The position numbers were made by a program, and so were the translations under genes. From Bacteroidota bacterium (lineage in GTDB: Bacteria > Bacteroidota > Bacteroidia > 2-12-FULL-35-15): DNA of 19,414 nucleotides. This document shows, piece by piece, positions 5,600 to 12,287 of this stretch (the stretch's first letter is position 1; each line of letters opens with the position of its first letter). Location: assembly GCA_016707685.1 (NCBI GenBank), contig JADJHE010000041.1:1-19414 (forward strand), written 5' to 3'. Under the pieces are notes generated by a model, which was not told where the DNA came from, searched no databases, and worked only from the letters and a program-made list of their open reading frames with translations.

Positions 5600-6556
5600 T
5601 TATCCTTCGTTAACAACTCCCATATCGCAGAATTTCTCGATACGTAAATCAACACGTTTTTTAGGATCTAATTTTTCTAAAGCAGTAATGTGTTTAATAA
5701 TTTCCGCTTTTACTGTTGTAAATATCTCTTCGTGGTTGGTATGAGCACCACCCAAAGGTTCAGGAATAATGCCATCAATCAATTTATTACCCAACATATC
5801 TTCGGCAGTTAGTTTTAATGCTTCAGCAGCACGTTCTTTGTTGTTCCAGTTGCGCCATAAGATAGAAGAACAAGATTCAGGAGAAATTACCGAGTACCAT
5901 GTATTTTCTAACATCAATACTTTATCACCGATACCAATTCCCAATGCACCACCCGATGCACCTTCACCAATAACGATACAAATAACAGGCACTTTTAACT
6001 GTGCCATTTCTAATAAATTACGAGCAATTGCTTCACCTTGTCCGCGCTCTTCAGCCTCTAAACCTGGGTAAGCACCTGGAGTATCAATCAATGTAACAAT
6101 TGGCTTGTTGAATTTTTCGGCCATTTTCATTAGGCGCAATGCCTTACGGTAGCCTTCTGGGTTGGGCATACCAAAATTACGAATTTGGCGCATTTTGGTA
6201 TTGATACCTTTTTGCTGACCAATGAACATAACGGTTTTTCCATCAATACTTCCAAATCCACCAACCATTGCTTTATCGTCTTTCACGGTTCTATCGCCAT
6301 GCAATTCAATGAATGTTCCATTAGTAATTGCATCAATATAAGCAAGCGTGTATGGTCTATCGGGATGACGTGATACTTGCACACGTTGCCATGGCGTAAG
6401 ATTCGAGAAAATCTCGGTACGAGTTTCTTTTATCTTTTGTTCTATATCAGCTGTAGTTTTGGAAACATCTACTCCACTCTTTTCAGCAACTTGTTTCATT
6501 TTTTCCAATTGCTCATGTAATTCAGCAATCGGTTTTTCAAAATCTAAGTAATTCAT
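5600..6556 (-). CDS. accA: Acetyl-CoA carboxylase carboxyltransferase subunit alpha
   Basis: AccA with AccD transfers carboxyl from carboxybiotin to acetyl-CoA to give malonyl-CoA, the first committed step of fatty acid synthesis, in the cytoplasm. At 318 residues it matches the usual family length (about 319 in E. coli). It shows the N-terminal helix MNYLDFEKPIAELHEQLEKM, then RHPDRPYTLAYID, ELHGDRTVKDDKAMVGGFG, DTPGAYPGLEAEERGQGEAI, the CoA/oxyanion segment GEGASGGALGIGIGD, and SVISPESCSSILWR. The frame is open to 6628 but the family starts at 6556. accD is not in the window. A clear terminator follows. The gene upstream has its own weak terminator, so accA probably has a separate promoter; the nearest -7 candidate (TGCCTTTG at 6634-6641, one mismatch) is weak. 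Confidence 0.96.
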   Translation of the reverse strand: MNYLDFEKPIAELHEQLEKMKQVAEKSGVDVSKTTADIEQKIKETRTEIFSNLTPWQRVQVSRHPDRPYTLAYIDAITNGTFIELHGDRTVKDDKAMVGGFGSIDGKTVMFIGQQKGINTKMRQIRNFGMPNPEGYRKALRLMKMAEKFNKPIVTLIDTPGAYPGLEAEERGQGEAIARNLLEMAQLKVPVICIVIGEGASGGALGIGIGDKVLMLENTWYSVISPESCSSILWRNWNNKERAAEALKLTAEDMLGNKLIDGIIPEPLGGAHTNHEEIFTTVKAEIIKHITALEKLDPKKRVDLRIEKFCDMGVVNEG

Positions 6557-6646
6557 TTTTAATAAATCGTTGATTAATTGGAGGGCTAAAATACGAATTA
6601 TCCCCTGAAATACGAATTTTTTCGACAAAGCGCCAAAGGCACAGAC

Positions 6647-6673
6647 AAAAAGCTAAAATAAAAGTGTTTTAGC
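6647..6673 (-). terminator. Weak terminator after the 112-aa membrane protein gene
   Basis: On the minus strand GCTAAAA-CACTTTTA-TTTTAGC is followed by TTTTT. The stem is only 7 bp and AT-rich, but the position (27 bp after the stop at 6700) and the T-run fit a terminator separating this gene from accA. Confidence 0.45.
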
Positions 6674-6699
6674 CCGATAAATAGAAGGAGATGTTGGTA

Positions 6700-7038
6700 T
6701 TAATGGAAAATCATTGCTAAACCAGCGATAAGGATTACTGCACCAATTGCTGTTAATCCATACAATGCAAAATCTATTGAAGTACCAGAATCATGGAGAA
6801 AAATGCAACTCACAAAACCCAAACCTAGCAAAACAACACCTAATAATACCAACATGCTTCCGTTTTGAGTCCGTTTAGCATTACGAATTCGTTTTACTTG
6901 TTGCAAAACTTCCGACAAGGTTGTTTCATCAGCACCCTGTTGTGTTAATTGTGTTTCGATAAAAGCATTATCACGCCCCTGCTCTATCAGCGATTTGGCT
7001 GTATTTAAATACGAGTTGATTGAAAGATTGTGCTCCAT
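6700..7038 (-). CDS. Small two-TM membrane protein of unknown function
   Basis: I do not recognise this 112-residue protein. Residues 1-58 are soluble and helical, with charged and polar sequence (AKSLIEQGRDNAFIETQLTQ, then LQQVKRIRNAKRTQ). This resembles the short N-terminal helical hairpins seen before membrane anchors in Bacteroidota, where a repeated leucine/glutamine pattern may form a coiled coil. Two hydrophobic segments follow (about 62-82 and 89-111) with a short loop HDSGTSIDF between them. There is no signal peptide and no cysteine or histidine cluster. It is divergent from ispE across an 87-bp gap containing possible back-to-back promoters. A weak terminator follows it. Confidence 0.75.
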   Translation of the reverse strand: MEHNLSINSYLNTAKSLIEQGRDNAFIETQLTQQGADETTLSEVLQQVKRIRNAKRTQNGSMLVLLGVVLLGLGFVSCIFLHDSGTSIDFALYGLTAIGAVILIAGLAMIFH

Positions 7039-7058
7039 CTTTTCGGTTTTGCTTAAAC

Positions 7059-7089
7059 CAAATTAATAAAAGAAAAATTAAAATGCAAA
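7059..7089 (-). promoter_or_regulatory. Candidate promoter for the 112-aa membrane protein gene
   Basis: On the minus strand a TTTG (7086-7089) and TTAATTTG (7059-7066; one mismatch to TAnnTTTG) are separated by 19 bp, the usual Bacteroidota -33/-7 spacing. The box ends 20 bp from the start codon at 7038. Confidence 0.45.
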
Positions 7090-7090
7090 T

Positions 7091-7121
7091 TTTTGTTCTC
7101 CCATTTTTATTTCCACCTTTG
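7091..7121 (+). promoter_or_regulatory. ispE: Candidate promoter for ispE, placing the start near the ATG
   Basis: TTTTG (7091-7095) and CACCTTTG (7114-7121; one mismatch to TAnnTTTG) are 18 bp apart. Only 4 bp separate the -7 box from the ispE ATG at 7126, so the transcript would have almost no leader. Confidence 0.5.
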
Positions 7122-7125
7122 CATA

Positions 7126-7950
7126 ATGGTATCATTTCCGAATGCAAAAATTAATATAGGATTAAACATCGTTGAAAAACGTGCTGATGGTTTTCATAAC
7201 ATTGAAAGTGTTTTTTATGCTGTTGGTTTATGCGATGCATTGGAGATTATTGAAAACAAAGATGCGACTGAAGAAAATATAATTTTCACTTCAAGCGGAA
7301 TAGAAATACCCGGTACTCCACAAGATAATTTGTGTGTAAAAGCCTATCATATGATAGCAAAGGATTATGCTTTACCAAGAATAAAAATTCACTTGCATAA
7401 ACACATTCCAATTGGCGCTGGCTTAGGAGGAGGATCGGCCGATGCTGCATTTTTTATCCGATTGCTCAATGATAAATTTGAATTAGGCTTAGCCTGGGGC
7501 GAAATGCACCATTACGCTAAACAATTGGGAAGCGATTGTTCTTTTTTTATTAGTAATCGTCCATCATTTGTAGAAGGGAAAGGCGATCAATTTGAAAGCA
7601 TTCAATTGGATTTAAGTACGTATTACATTGTACTAATTTATCCGAACATTCATATCAATACAGCAAAAGCATACAGTGGTGTAAAACCAAAAAAAGCTAA
7701 TCGCTCCCTAGAAGCTGATTTATTAGCACTTCCCATTACTGAATGGAAAAATTACATCCATAACGATTTTGAAGATTCTATCTTTCCACAATTCCCAGAG
7801 CTAAAAAACATTAAAGAAAAGCTGTACGATTTAGGAGCAAGTTATGCCGCAATGAGTGGCAGTGGCTCTACAGTTTATGGCATTTTTGAAAAAGCAACGT
7901 CCTTGAAATCATCTTTTCCTGATGCATTTGTGTGGGAAGGTAAATTGTAA
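7126..7950 (+). CDS. ispE: 4-(cytidine 5'-diphospho)-2-C-methyl-D-erythritol kinase
   Basis: IspE phosphorylates CDP-methylerythritol at the 2-hydroxyl using ATP, in the non-mevalonate (MEP) pathway to isoprenoids. This 274-residue protein is a normal-length GHMP kinase. The N-terminus MVSFPNAKINIGLNIVEKR carries the substrate-contacting Lys8 and Asn motif. DGFHNIESVFYAV follows, then the ATP-binding GHMP loop PIGAGLGGGSADAA. The catalytic Asp lies in QLGSDCSFFI, and the C-terminal GHMP motif is AAMSGSGSTVYGIF. The frame is open upstream to 7093, but the family start is at 7126 and the upstream segment contains the candidate promoter. No other MEP genes are in the window. A palindromic repeat follows the stop. 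Confidence 0.96.
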   Translation: MVSFPNAKINIGLNIVEKRADGFHNIESVFYAVGLCDALEIIENKDATEENIIFTSSGIEIPGTPQDNLCVKAYHMIAKDYALPRIKIHLHKHIPIGAGLGGGSADAAFFIRLLNDKFELGLAWGEMHHYAKQLGSDCSFFISNRPSFVEGKGDQFESIQLDLSTYYIVLIYPNIHINTAKAYSGVKPKKANRSLEADLLALPITEWKNYIHNDFEDSIFPQFPELKNIKEKLYDLGASYAAMSGSGSTVYGIFEKATSLKSSFPDAFVWEGKL

Positions 7951-7958
7951 TTTCAACT

Positions 7959-8037
7959 GTCAGTTCGAGTGCTGAGGCAGGAAGTGTATAGAGAACCATT
8001 TTATTACAACGCACTTTCTCGACATGCTCGAAATGAC
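7959..8037. repeat. 79-bp palindromic intergenic element
   Basis: The element is bounded by inverted ends GTCAGTTCGAG (7959-7969) and CTCGAAATGAC (8027-8037), which pair at 10 of 11 positions. Between them lie TATAGAGAACC and TTTCTCGACATG, also partly complementary. The right end recurs at 3353-3376. It fills the gap between the convergent ispE and permease genes and has no coding capacity. It resembles a REP- or MITE-like element; the family name is not known to me. Confidence 0.72.
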
Positions 8038-8067
8038 CTCACACAAACAATTTTACAAACAACAAGA

Positions 8068-9144
8068 TTACTTCTGAGCAATCTTAACAAGGTAAAGTGC
8101 AAGGAAAGTAAAAACAATATTAGGAATCCAAACAGCCACCATAGCTGATACCAATCCACTAGCAGCAAACGTAGTAGTTACTTGCATAAACATAATGTAG
8201 GTAAAACTTATTCCAATTCCTAAACCGATGTGCATTCCAATACCACCACGCACTTTTCTACTTGCAATAGAAACACCTATCAAGGTCAATACAAATGTTG
8301 CAAAAGGAAATGCAATTCGTCTATGTTTTTCCAACTCCAACACTTCTATTTTATCCGAACCTTTTAATCTTTCCGAAGAAATATATGCTCTCAGTTCGTG
8401 ATAATCCATTGTTTCAATGGTATTGTCTTTTCGCTCAAACTCTTTTGGTGTAAATGCTAAAACAGTATCTATTTTTTGACCTTTAATAATCGATTCATCC
8501 ATACCACTGATATAACGTATGTAATAATTATTAATGCTCCATCGACTTTTTATACTGTCCCATTTAATATTATCTGCAGTAAGTTTATAATACAAAGCTC
8601 CTTTATTGAATTTTTCAATCGAAAAACGATAACCAATATTTTCATCGGTACTATAACGCTCGATGTAGATATAGTTGTTAGGAGATATTTGTTTGTGAAT
8701 ATTGCGATCGTTGTTGTAATACTTATCACGAATGTATTCATTTTCAAATGCGATTCTTTTTTTTGTAGCATTCGGAATCACAAAATTATTCATATAGAAG
8801 GAAAGAATCGCAATAACAGTTGCGGATAACATGTATGGAAACAGTAAACGGTTGTAACTAACACCACTACTCAAAATAGCAACAATCTCGGTGCGAGATG
8901 CCATTTTAGAAGTGAAAAAGATTACTGCTATAAACGTAAAAAGCGGACTAAATAAATTAATAAAATAAGGAATGAAATTAAAATAATAATCAAAAACAAT
9001 TGCACTCAGTGGAGCTTGCTTACCAACAAAATCTTCTATCTTTTCGGATACATCAAACACCACTACAATCAATACAATTAGTAACATTGCAAAAAAGAAT
9101 GTTCCTAAAAATTTACGAATAATGTATTGATCGATTAACTTCAT
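8068..9144 (-). CDS. LptF/LptG family permease (YjgP/YjgQ)
   Basis: A 358-residue inner-membrane protein of the LptF/LptG family. In Gram-negatives these form the membrane part of the LptB2FG ABC exporter that extracts LPS from the inner membrane. The layout is typical: a basic-amphipathic start (MKLIDQYIIRKFLGTFFF), three N-terminal membrane segments (about 12-33, 55-76, 98-120), a ~150-residue periplasmic beta-jellyroll region (about 125-270), then three C-terminal segments (about 277-297, 303-323, 330-353). Bacteroidota often carry more than one such gene, so F and G cannot be told apart here. It follows tgt with only a 5-bp gap and is almost certainly co-transcribed with it. Confidence 0.92.
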   Translation of the reverse strand: MKLIDQYIIRKFLGTFFFAMLLIVLIVVVFDVSEKIEDFVGKQAPLSAIVFDYYFNFIPYFINLFSPLFTFIAVIFFTSKMASRTEIVAILSSGVSYNRLLFPYMLSATVIAILSFYMNNFVIPNATKKRIAFENEYIRDKYYNNDRNIHKQISPNNYIYIERYSTDENIGYRFSIEKFNKGALYYKLTADNIKWDSIKSRWSINNYYIRYISGMDESIIKGQKIDTVLAFTPKEFERKDNTIETMDYHELRAYISSERLKGSDKIEVLELEKHRRIAFPFATFVLTLIGVSIASRKVRGGIGMHIGLGIGISFTYIMFMQVTTTFAASGLVSAMVAVWIPNIVFTFLALYLVKIAQK

Positions 9145-9149
9145 CTTTT

Positions 9150-10280
9150 TTACAATCGTACACCCATTTGTTTTACCATTTTATTTTTCCATTCGTAGAA
9201 TGTACCAGCAATAATTTGATTGCGAGCTTCGCCAACCAACCACAAATAAAACGCCAAATTATGAATACTCGCAATTTGTGCTGCCAATAGCTCTTGCGAA
9301 TGCACTAAATGACGTAAATAAGCTTTTGTATATTCTCTATCAACATACGATGTTCCATTTTCATCCAAAACAGAAAAATCATTTTTCCATTTTTCGTTTT
9401 TGATATTGATGATTCCGTTTTGTGTAAACAACAAACCATGACGTGCATTACGAGTTGGCATTACACAATCAAACATATCAATACCCAAGGCAATACTTTC
9501 CAAAATATTAATTGGCGTTCCTACCCCCATCAAATAACGAGGTTTATCTGCTGGCAATATATTGCATACCACTTCGGTCATTGCATACATTTCCTCGGCT
9601 GGCTCACCTACCGATAAACCGCCAATTGCATTTCCTTCTCTATTTTGGCTGGCAATAAATTCAGCCGACTTTTCTCTTAAATCTTTGTACACACTTCCTT
9701 GAACAATCGGAAACAAGGTTTGTGAATAACCATATTTTCCTTCTGTTTGATCGAATCGCTCACAACAACGTTTAAGCCAACGATGTGTCATGTGCATTGA
9801 ATTACGCGCATAATTGAACTCACATGGATAAGGCGTGCATTCATCGAAGGCCATAATAATATCGGCACCAATGGTACGCTGTATATCCATTACATTCTCG
9901 GGCGTAAAAAAATGTTTACTCCCATCAATGTGCGAAGTAAATTTTGCCCCTTCTTCGGTTAATTTTCGTTGATTCGACAAAGAATACACCTGATAACCAC
10001 CACTATCGGTTAATAATGGACGATCCCAGCCGTTAAATTTATGTAAACCACCCGCTTGTTCAATTACCTCCAAACCTGGTCGTAAATAAAGGTGATACGT
10101 ATTCCCTAAAATAATTTGTGCTTTTATATCGTCACGTAATTCGCGTTGATGAACCGCCTTTACTGTGCCAGCAGTACCTACTGGCATAAAAATAGGTGTC
10201 TGAATAACACCGTGGTCGGTAACCAATTCGCCTGCTCGAGCCTTGCTACCCTTGTCTTTATGTGATATTGAAAATTTCAT
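9150..10280 (-). CDS. tgt: tRNA-guanine transglycosylase
   Basis: Tgt exchanges guanine-34 in GUN-anticodon tRNAs for preQ1, en route to queuosine. The 376-residue length is normal. Motifs are TAGTVKAVHQ, LGNTYHLYLRPG, LLTDSGGYQVYSL (general acid/base Asp92), GGLSVGEP, YLMGVGTP and GIDMFDCVMPTRNARHG with the nucleophile Asp271. The usual zinc site (CxCxxC plus His) is incomplete. The Cys positions read DENGTSYVDREYTKAYLRHL, with no cysteines, and only the His of SIHNLAFY (His340) remains. I recall similar Cys-less versions in other Bacteroidota, which would need checking. First gene of a two-gene operon with the LptF/G permease; an upstream TATCTTTG box is present. Confidence 0.95.
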   Translation of the reverse strand: MKFSISHKDKGSKARAGELVTDHGVIQTPIFMPVGTAGTVKAVHQRELRDDIKAQIILGNTYHLYLRPGLEVIEQAGGLHKFNGWDRPLLTDSGGYQVYSLSNQRKLTEEGAKFTSHIDGSKHFFTPENVMDIQRTIGADIIMAFDECTPYPCEFNYARNSMHMTHRWLKRCCERFDQTEGKYGYSQTLFPIVQGSVYKDLREKSAEFIASQNREGNAIGGLSVGEPAEEMYAMTEVVCNILPADKPRYLMGVGTPINILESIALGIDMFDCVMPTRNARHGLLFTQNGIINIKNEKWKNDFSVLDENGTSYVDREYTKAYLRHLVHSQELLAAQIASIHNLAFYLWLVGEARNQIIAGTFYEWKNKMVKQMGVRL

Positions 10281-10359
10281 TTTACCTTCTTTTCGTCATT
10301 CTCCAGTCAACTATCTTCCTTCCCCTCCCGAATTGTTAATTACTTTGTTTAAATCCTGC

Positions 10360-10391
10360 CAAAGATAACACATTACCGTTAAACAGTTCAA
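10360..10391 (-). promoter_or_regulatory. Promoter of the tgt-permease operon
   Basis: On the minus strand TTG (10389-10391) and TATCTTTG (10360-10367, exact TAnnTTTG) are 21 bp apart. The leader would be about 70-75 nt to the tgt start at 10280. The 10281-10433 gap holds no other gene. Confidence 0.6.
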
Positions 10392-10393
10392 GG

Positions 10394-10401
10394 TATTTTT
10401 G
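10394..10401 (+). promoter_or_regulatory. Candidate -7 box for the glycosyltransferase/sigma operon
   Basis: TATTTTTG fits TAnnTTTG, 32 nt before the start codon at 10434. No -33 TTG is evident at the expected distance. It overlaps the control region of the divergent tgt promoter. Confidence 0.35.
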
Positions 10402-10433
10402 CTTTAAGAAATGGTAATTTGATTTGAGAGCAT

Positions 10434-11570
10434 ATGATTGATTTTACAGTATTTAAAACTTTTTCGGTTGGACTATTAATTTTTGGTGTATTTGCTTTGG
10501 CGTTCATCATTCAACTTTGGTTTTACTTAGGTTATTTTGCACGATTGGCATTTTATAAAAAGAAAGCATTAGAACCTAACACTCCTCCTACCAGTATTAT
10601 TATTTGTGCTAAAAACGAAGACGATAATTTGGTAGAATTTTTACCCCGTGTGTTCGAACAAGATTATCCGGAGTTTGAAGTGGTGGTGGTAAACGATTGT
10701 TCATTCGATAATACAGGCGATATTTTAAAAGAGTTTGCCAAAAAGCATTCTAATTTAAAAATAGTCACCATCAAAGAAGATGATCATTATTCGCATGGTA
10801 AAAAAGTAGCTTTAATGATGGGCATCAAAGGAGCAAGCCACGAACACTTATTATTGACGGATGCCGATTGTCAACCTAATAGCAAAGATTGGTTACGCAA
10901 CATGACACAACATTTTGTTGGAGATACAGAAATTGTATTGGGTTATGGAGCTTATGAAAAACAAAAAGGATTCTTAAATAAACTCATTCGCTTTGACACC
11001 TTTATGATTGCCTTGCAATTTTTATCTTTTGCATTGGCTCGTAAAACATATATGGGAACAGGACGAAACTTGGCTTATAAAAAATCGTTGTTCTTTAAAA
11101 TGAAAGGCTTTGCATCGCATTACCACATTGAGTCGGGTGACGATGATTTATTTGTGAATGAAGCAGCAACCAAGCGTAACTCAAAAATTGAAATCGATAT
11201 TGATACCCATACCGTATCACGAGTAAAAAAGACTTACAAAGATTGGTTTCGTCAGAAACGTAGACATGTAACCACCTTTAAGCATTACAATTCAGGGAGT
11301 AAATTACGTCTTACGATGATTAGTTTTAGTCAGTATTTGTTCTTTGCAAGCTTTATAACTGCTTTGATATTACAATTTCAGCCAATTATAGTGTTATCCA
11401 TTTTTGCATTGCGATTAATTATACAAATGATTATCTTTAACAAATCAATGAAACATTTGGCCGAAAAAGATTTATTATTGCTTTCACCAATTATTGAATT
11501 AACATTGATGTTGATTTATCCTATGATCACGTTCTCCAACATGCTCATGCGAAAAAACAAATGGAAATAA
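10434..11570 (+). CDS. Membrane-anchored family 2 glycosyltransferase
   Basis: A 378-residue GT2 (GT-A fold) transferase. An N-terminal membrane segment (about 10-35) precedes the catalytic domain. PPTSIIICAKNEDDNLVEFL (51-70) is the nucleotide-binding start, VVVNDCSFDNT (84-94) follows, and LLTDADCQP (140-148) carries the metal-binding DAD at 143-145. The acceptor/base region is HIESGDDDLF (231-240), and RQKRRHVTTF (273-282) stands where processive enzymes have QxxRW. Two or more membrane segments close the protein (about 297-335 and 350-372). The product sugar and acceptor are not predictable. The ECF sigma gene begins 7 bp after its stop, suggesting one transcript. Confidence 0.9.
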   Translation: MIDFTVFKTFSVGLLIFGVFALAFIIQLWFYLGYFARLAFYKKKALEPNTPPTSIIICAKNEDDNLVEFLPRVFEQDYPEFEVVVVNDCSFDNTGDILKEFAKKHSNLKIVTIKEDDHYSHGKKVALMMGIKGASHEHLLLTDADCQPNSKDWLRNMTQHFVGDTEIVLGYGAYEKQKGFLNKLIRFDTFMIALQFLSFALARKTYMGTGRNLAYKKSLFFKMKGFASHYHIESGDDDLFVNEAATKRNSKIEIDIDTHTVSRVKKTYKDWFRQKRRHVTTFKHYNSGSKLRLTMISFSQYLFFASFITALILQFQPIIVLSIFALRLIIQMIIFNKSMKHLAEKDLLLLSPIIELTLMLIYPMITFSNMLMRKNKWK

Positions 11571-11577
11571 ACAAATT

Positions 11578-12195
11578 ATGGACGACTTAGAATTTGACTC
11601 AAACTTATCAGACAAAGCAGTTTACGACTGCAATTTGATTCGTGCTGCTTTGGACAATGCTGATCAAAAGGCATATGCCGAATTGATGGGCCGTTACCGT
11701 GATTCCGTTTATTTCATGCTATTGAAGATGGTCAACAATAAAGATGATGCTGACGATTTAACAATTGAAGCATTTGGAAAAGCATTCAAACGTTTACAAC
11801 AATACACTCCTAATTACGCATTCAGTACATGGTTATTTAAAATTGCATCTAACAATGCAATTGATTTTATCCGAAGAAAAAAGATGATTACCTTTTCGAT
11901 TGATAAAACATTCGAAGATGAAGAAGGCTCATCAATGGCTATGGATATAAAAGCTTCGGGCTTAACGCCAGAAGAAACCATGGAGAAAAAGCAAAAAATT
12001 AAACTGATGCGTGATGTAGTTGAAAAATTAAAACCACGTTACAAAATTTTAGTTGAAATGCGTTATTTCGAAGAGCTTTCGTATGAAGAAATTTCGGAAC
12101 GCTTAGAACTTCCCCTTGGAACTGTGAAAGCGCAATTGTTTCGTGCAAGAGAATTCCTTGCGAATATCTTAAAAAACTCAGAAGGCAAAATTTAA
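11578..12195 (+). CDS. ECF RNA polymerase sigma factor (sigma-70 family)
   Basis: A 205-residue group 4 sigma factor. Region 2 spans about 36-100 (LMGRYRDSVYFMLLKMV, DADDLTIEAFGKAFKRL, YAFSTWLFKIASNNAIDFIRR), which contacts core polymerase and the -10-type element. After a linker that looks longer than usual (about 100-140, charged), region 4 covers about 145-203 (LKPRYKILVEMRYFEELSYE, then EISERLELPLGTVKAQLFRA, the -35-recognition helix-turn-helix). No anti-sigma gene is adjacent: downstream is a convergent TPR gene. It follows the glycosyltransferase by 7 bp. The regulon is unknown. Confidence 0.93.
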   Translation: MDDLEFDSNLSDKAVYDCNLIRAALDNADQKAYAELMGRYRDSVYFMLLKMVNNKDDADDLTIEAFGKAFKRLQQYTPNYAFSTWLFKIASNNAIDFIRRKKMITFSIDKTFEDEEGSSMAMDIKASGLTPEETMEKKQKIKLMRDVVEKLKPRYKILVEMRYFEELSYEEISERLELPLGTVKAQLFRAREFLANILKNSEGKI

Positions 12196-12225
12196 GGTTT
12201 ATCTTTATTCAATAAAGCCAATGTT

Positions 12226-12271
12226 GGTGTTATCACCTACATTATTCTTAAATTTTTCAAGTGATAATACC
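12226..12271. terminator. Stem-loop in the convergent sigma/TPR intergenic gap
   Basis: GGTGTTATCAC (12226-12236) and GTGATAATACC (12261-12271) pair over 11 bp with one G-T wobble and a 24-nt AT-rich loop. Lying between two convergent genes, it could act as a bidirectional transcription stop or mRNA 3' stabiliser. There is no T-run, so intrinsic termination is not certain. Confidence 0.45.
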
Positions 12272-12287
12272 TGCTAAGGGAAGAAAT

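Noticed and set aside
6557..6628. Upstream start for accA adding 24 residues
   Set aside because: The family begins at MNYLDFEKP; the extension is not AccA-like and includes the likely 5' UTR.
8476..8829. 117-codon plus-strand ORF inside the permease gene
   Set aside because: Antisense shadow of a well-supported LptF/G coding region, with no start context or family resemblance.
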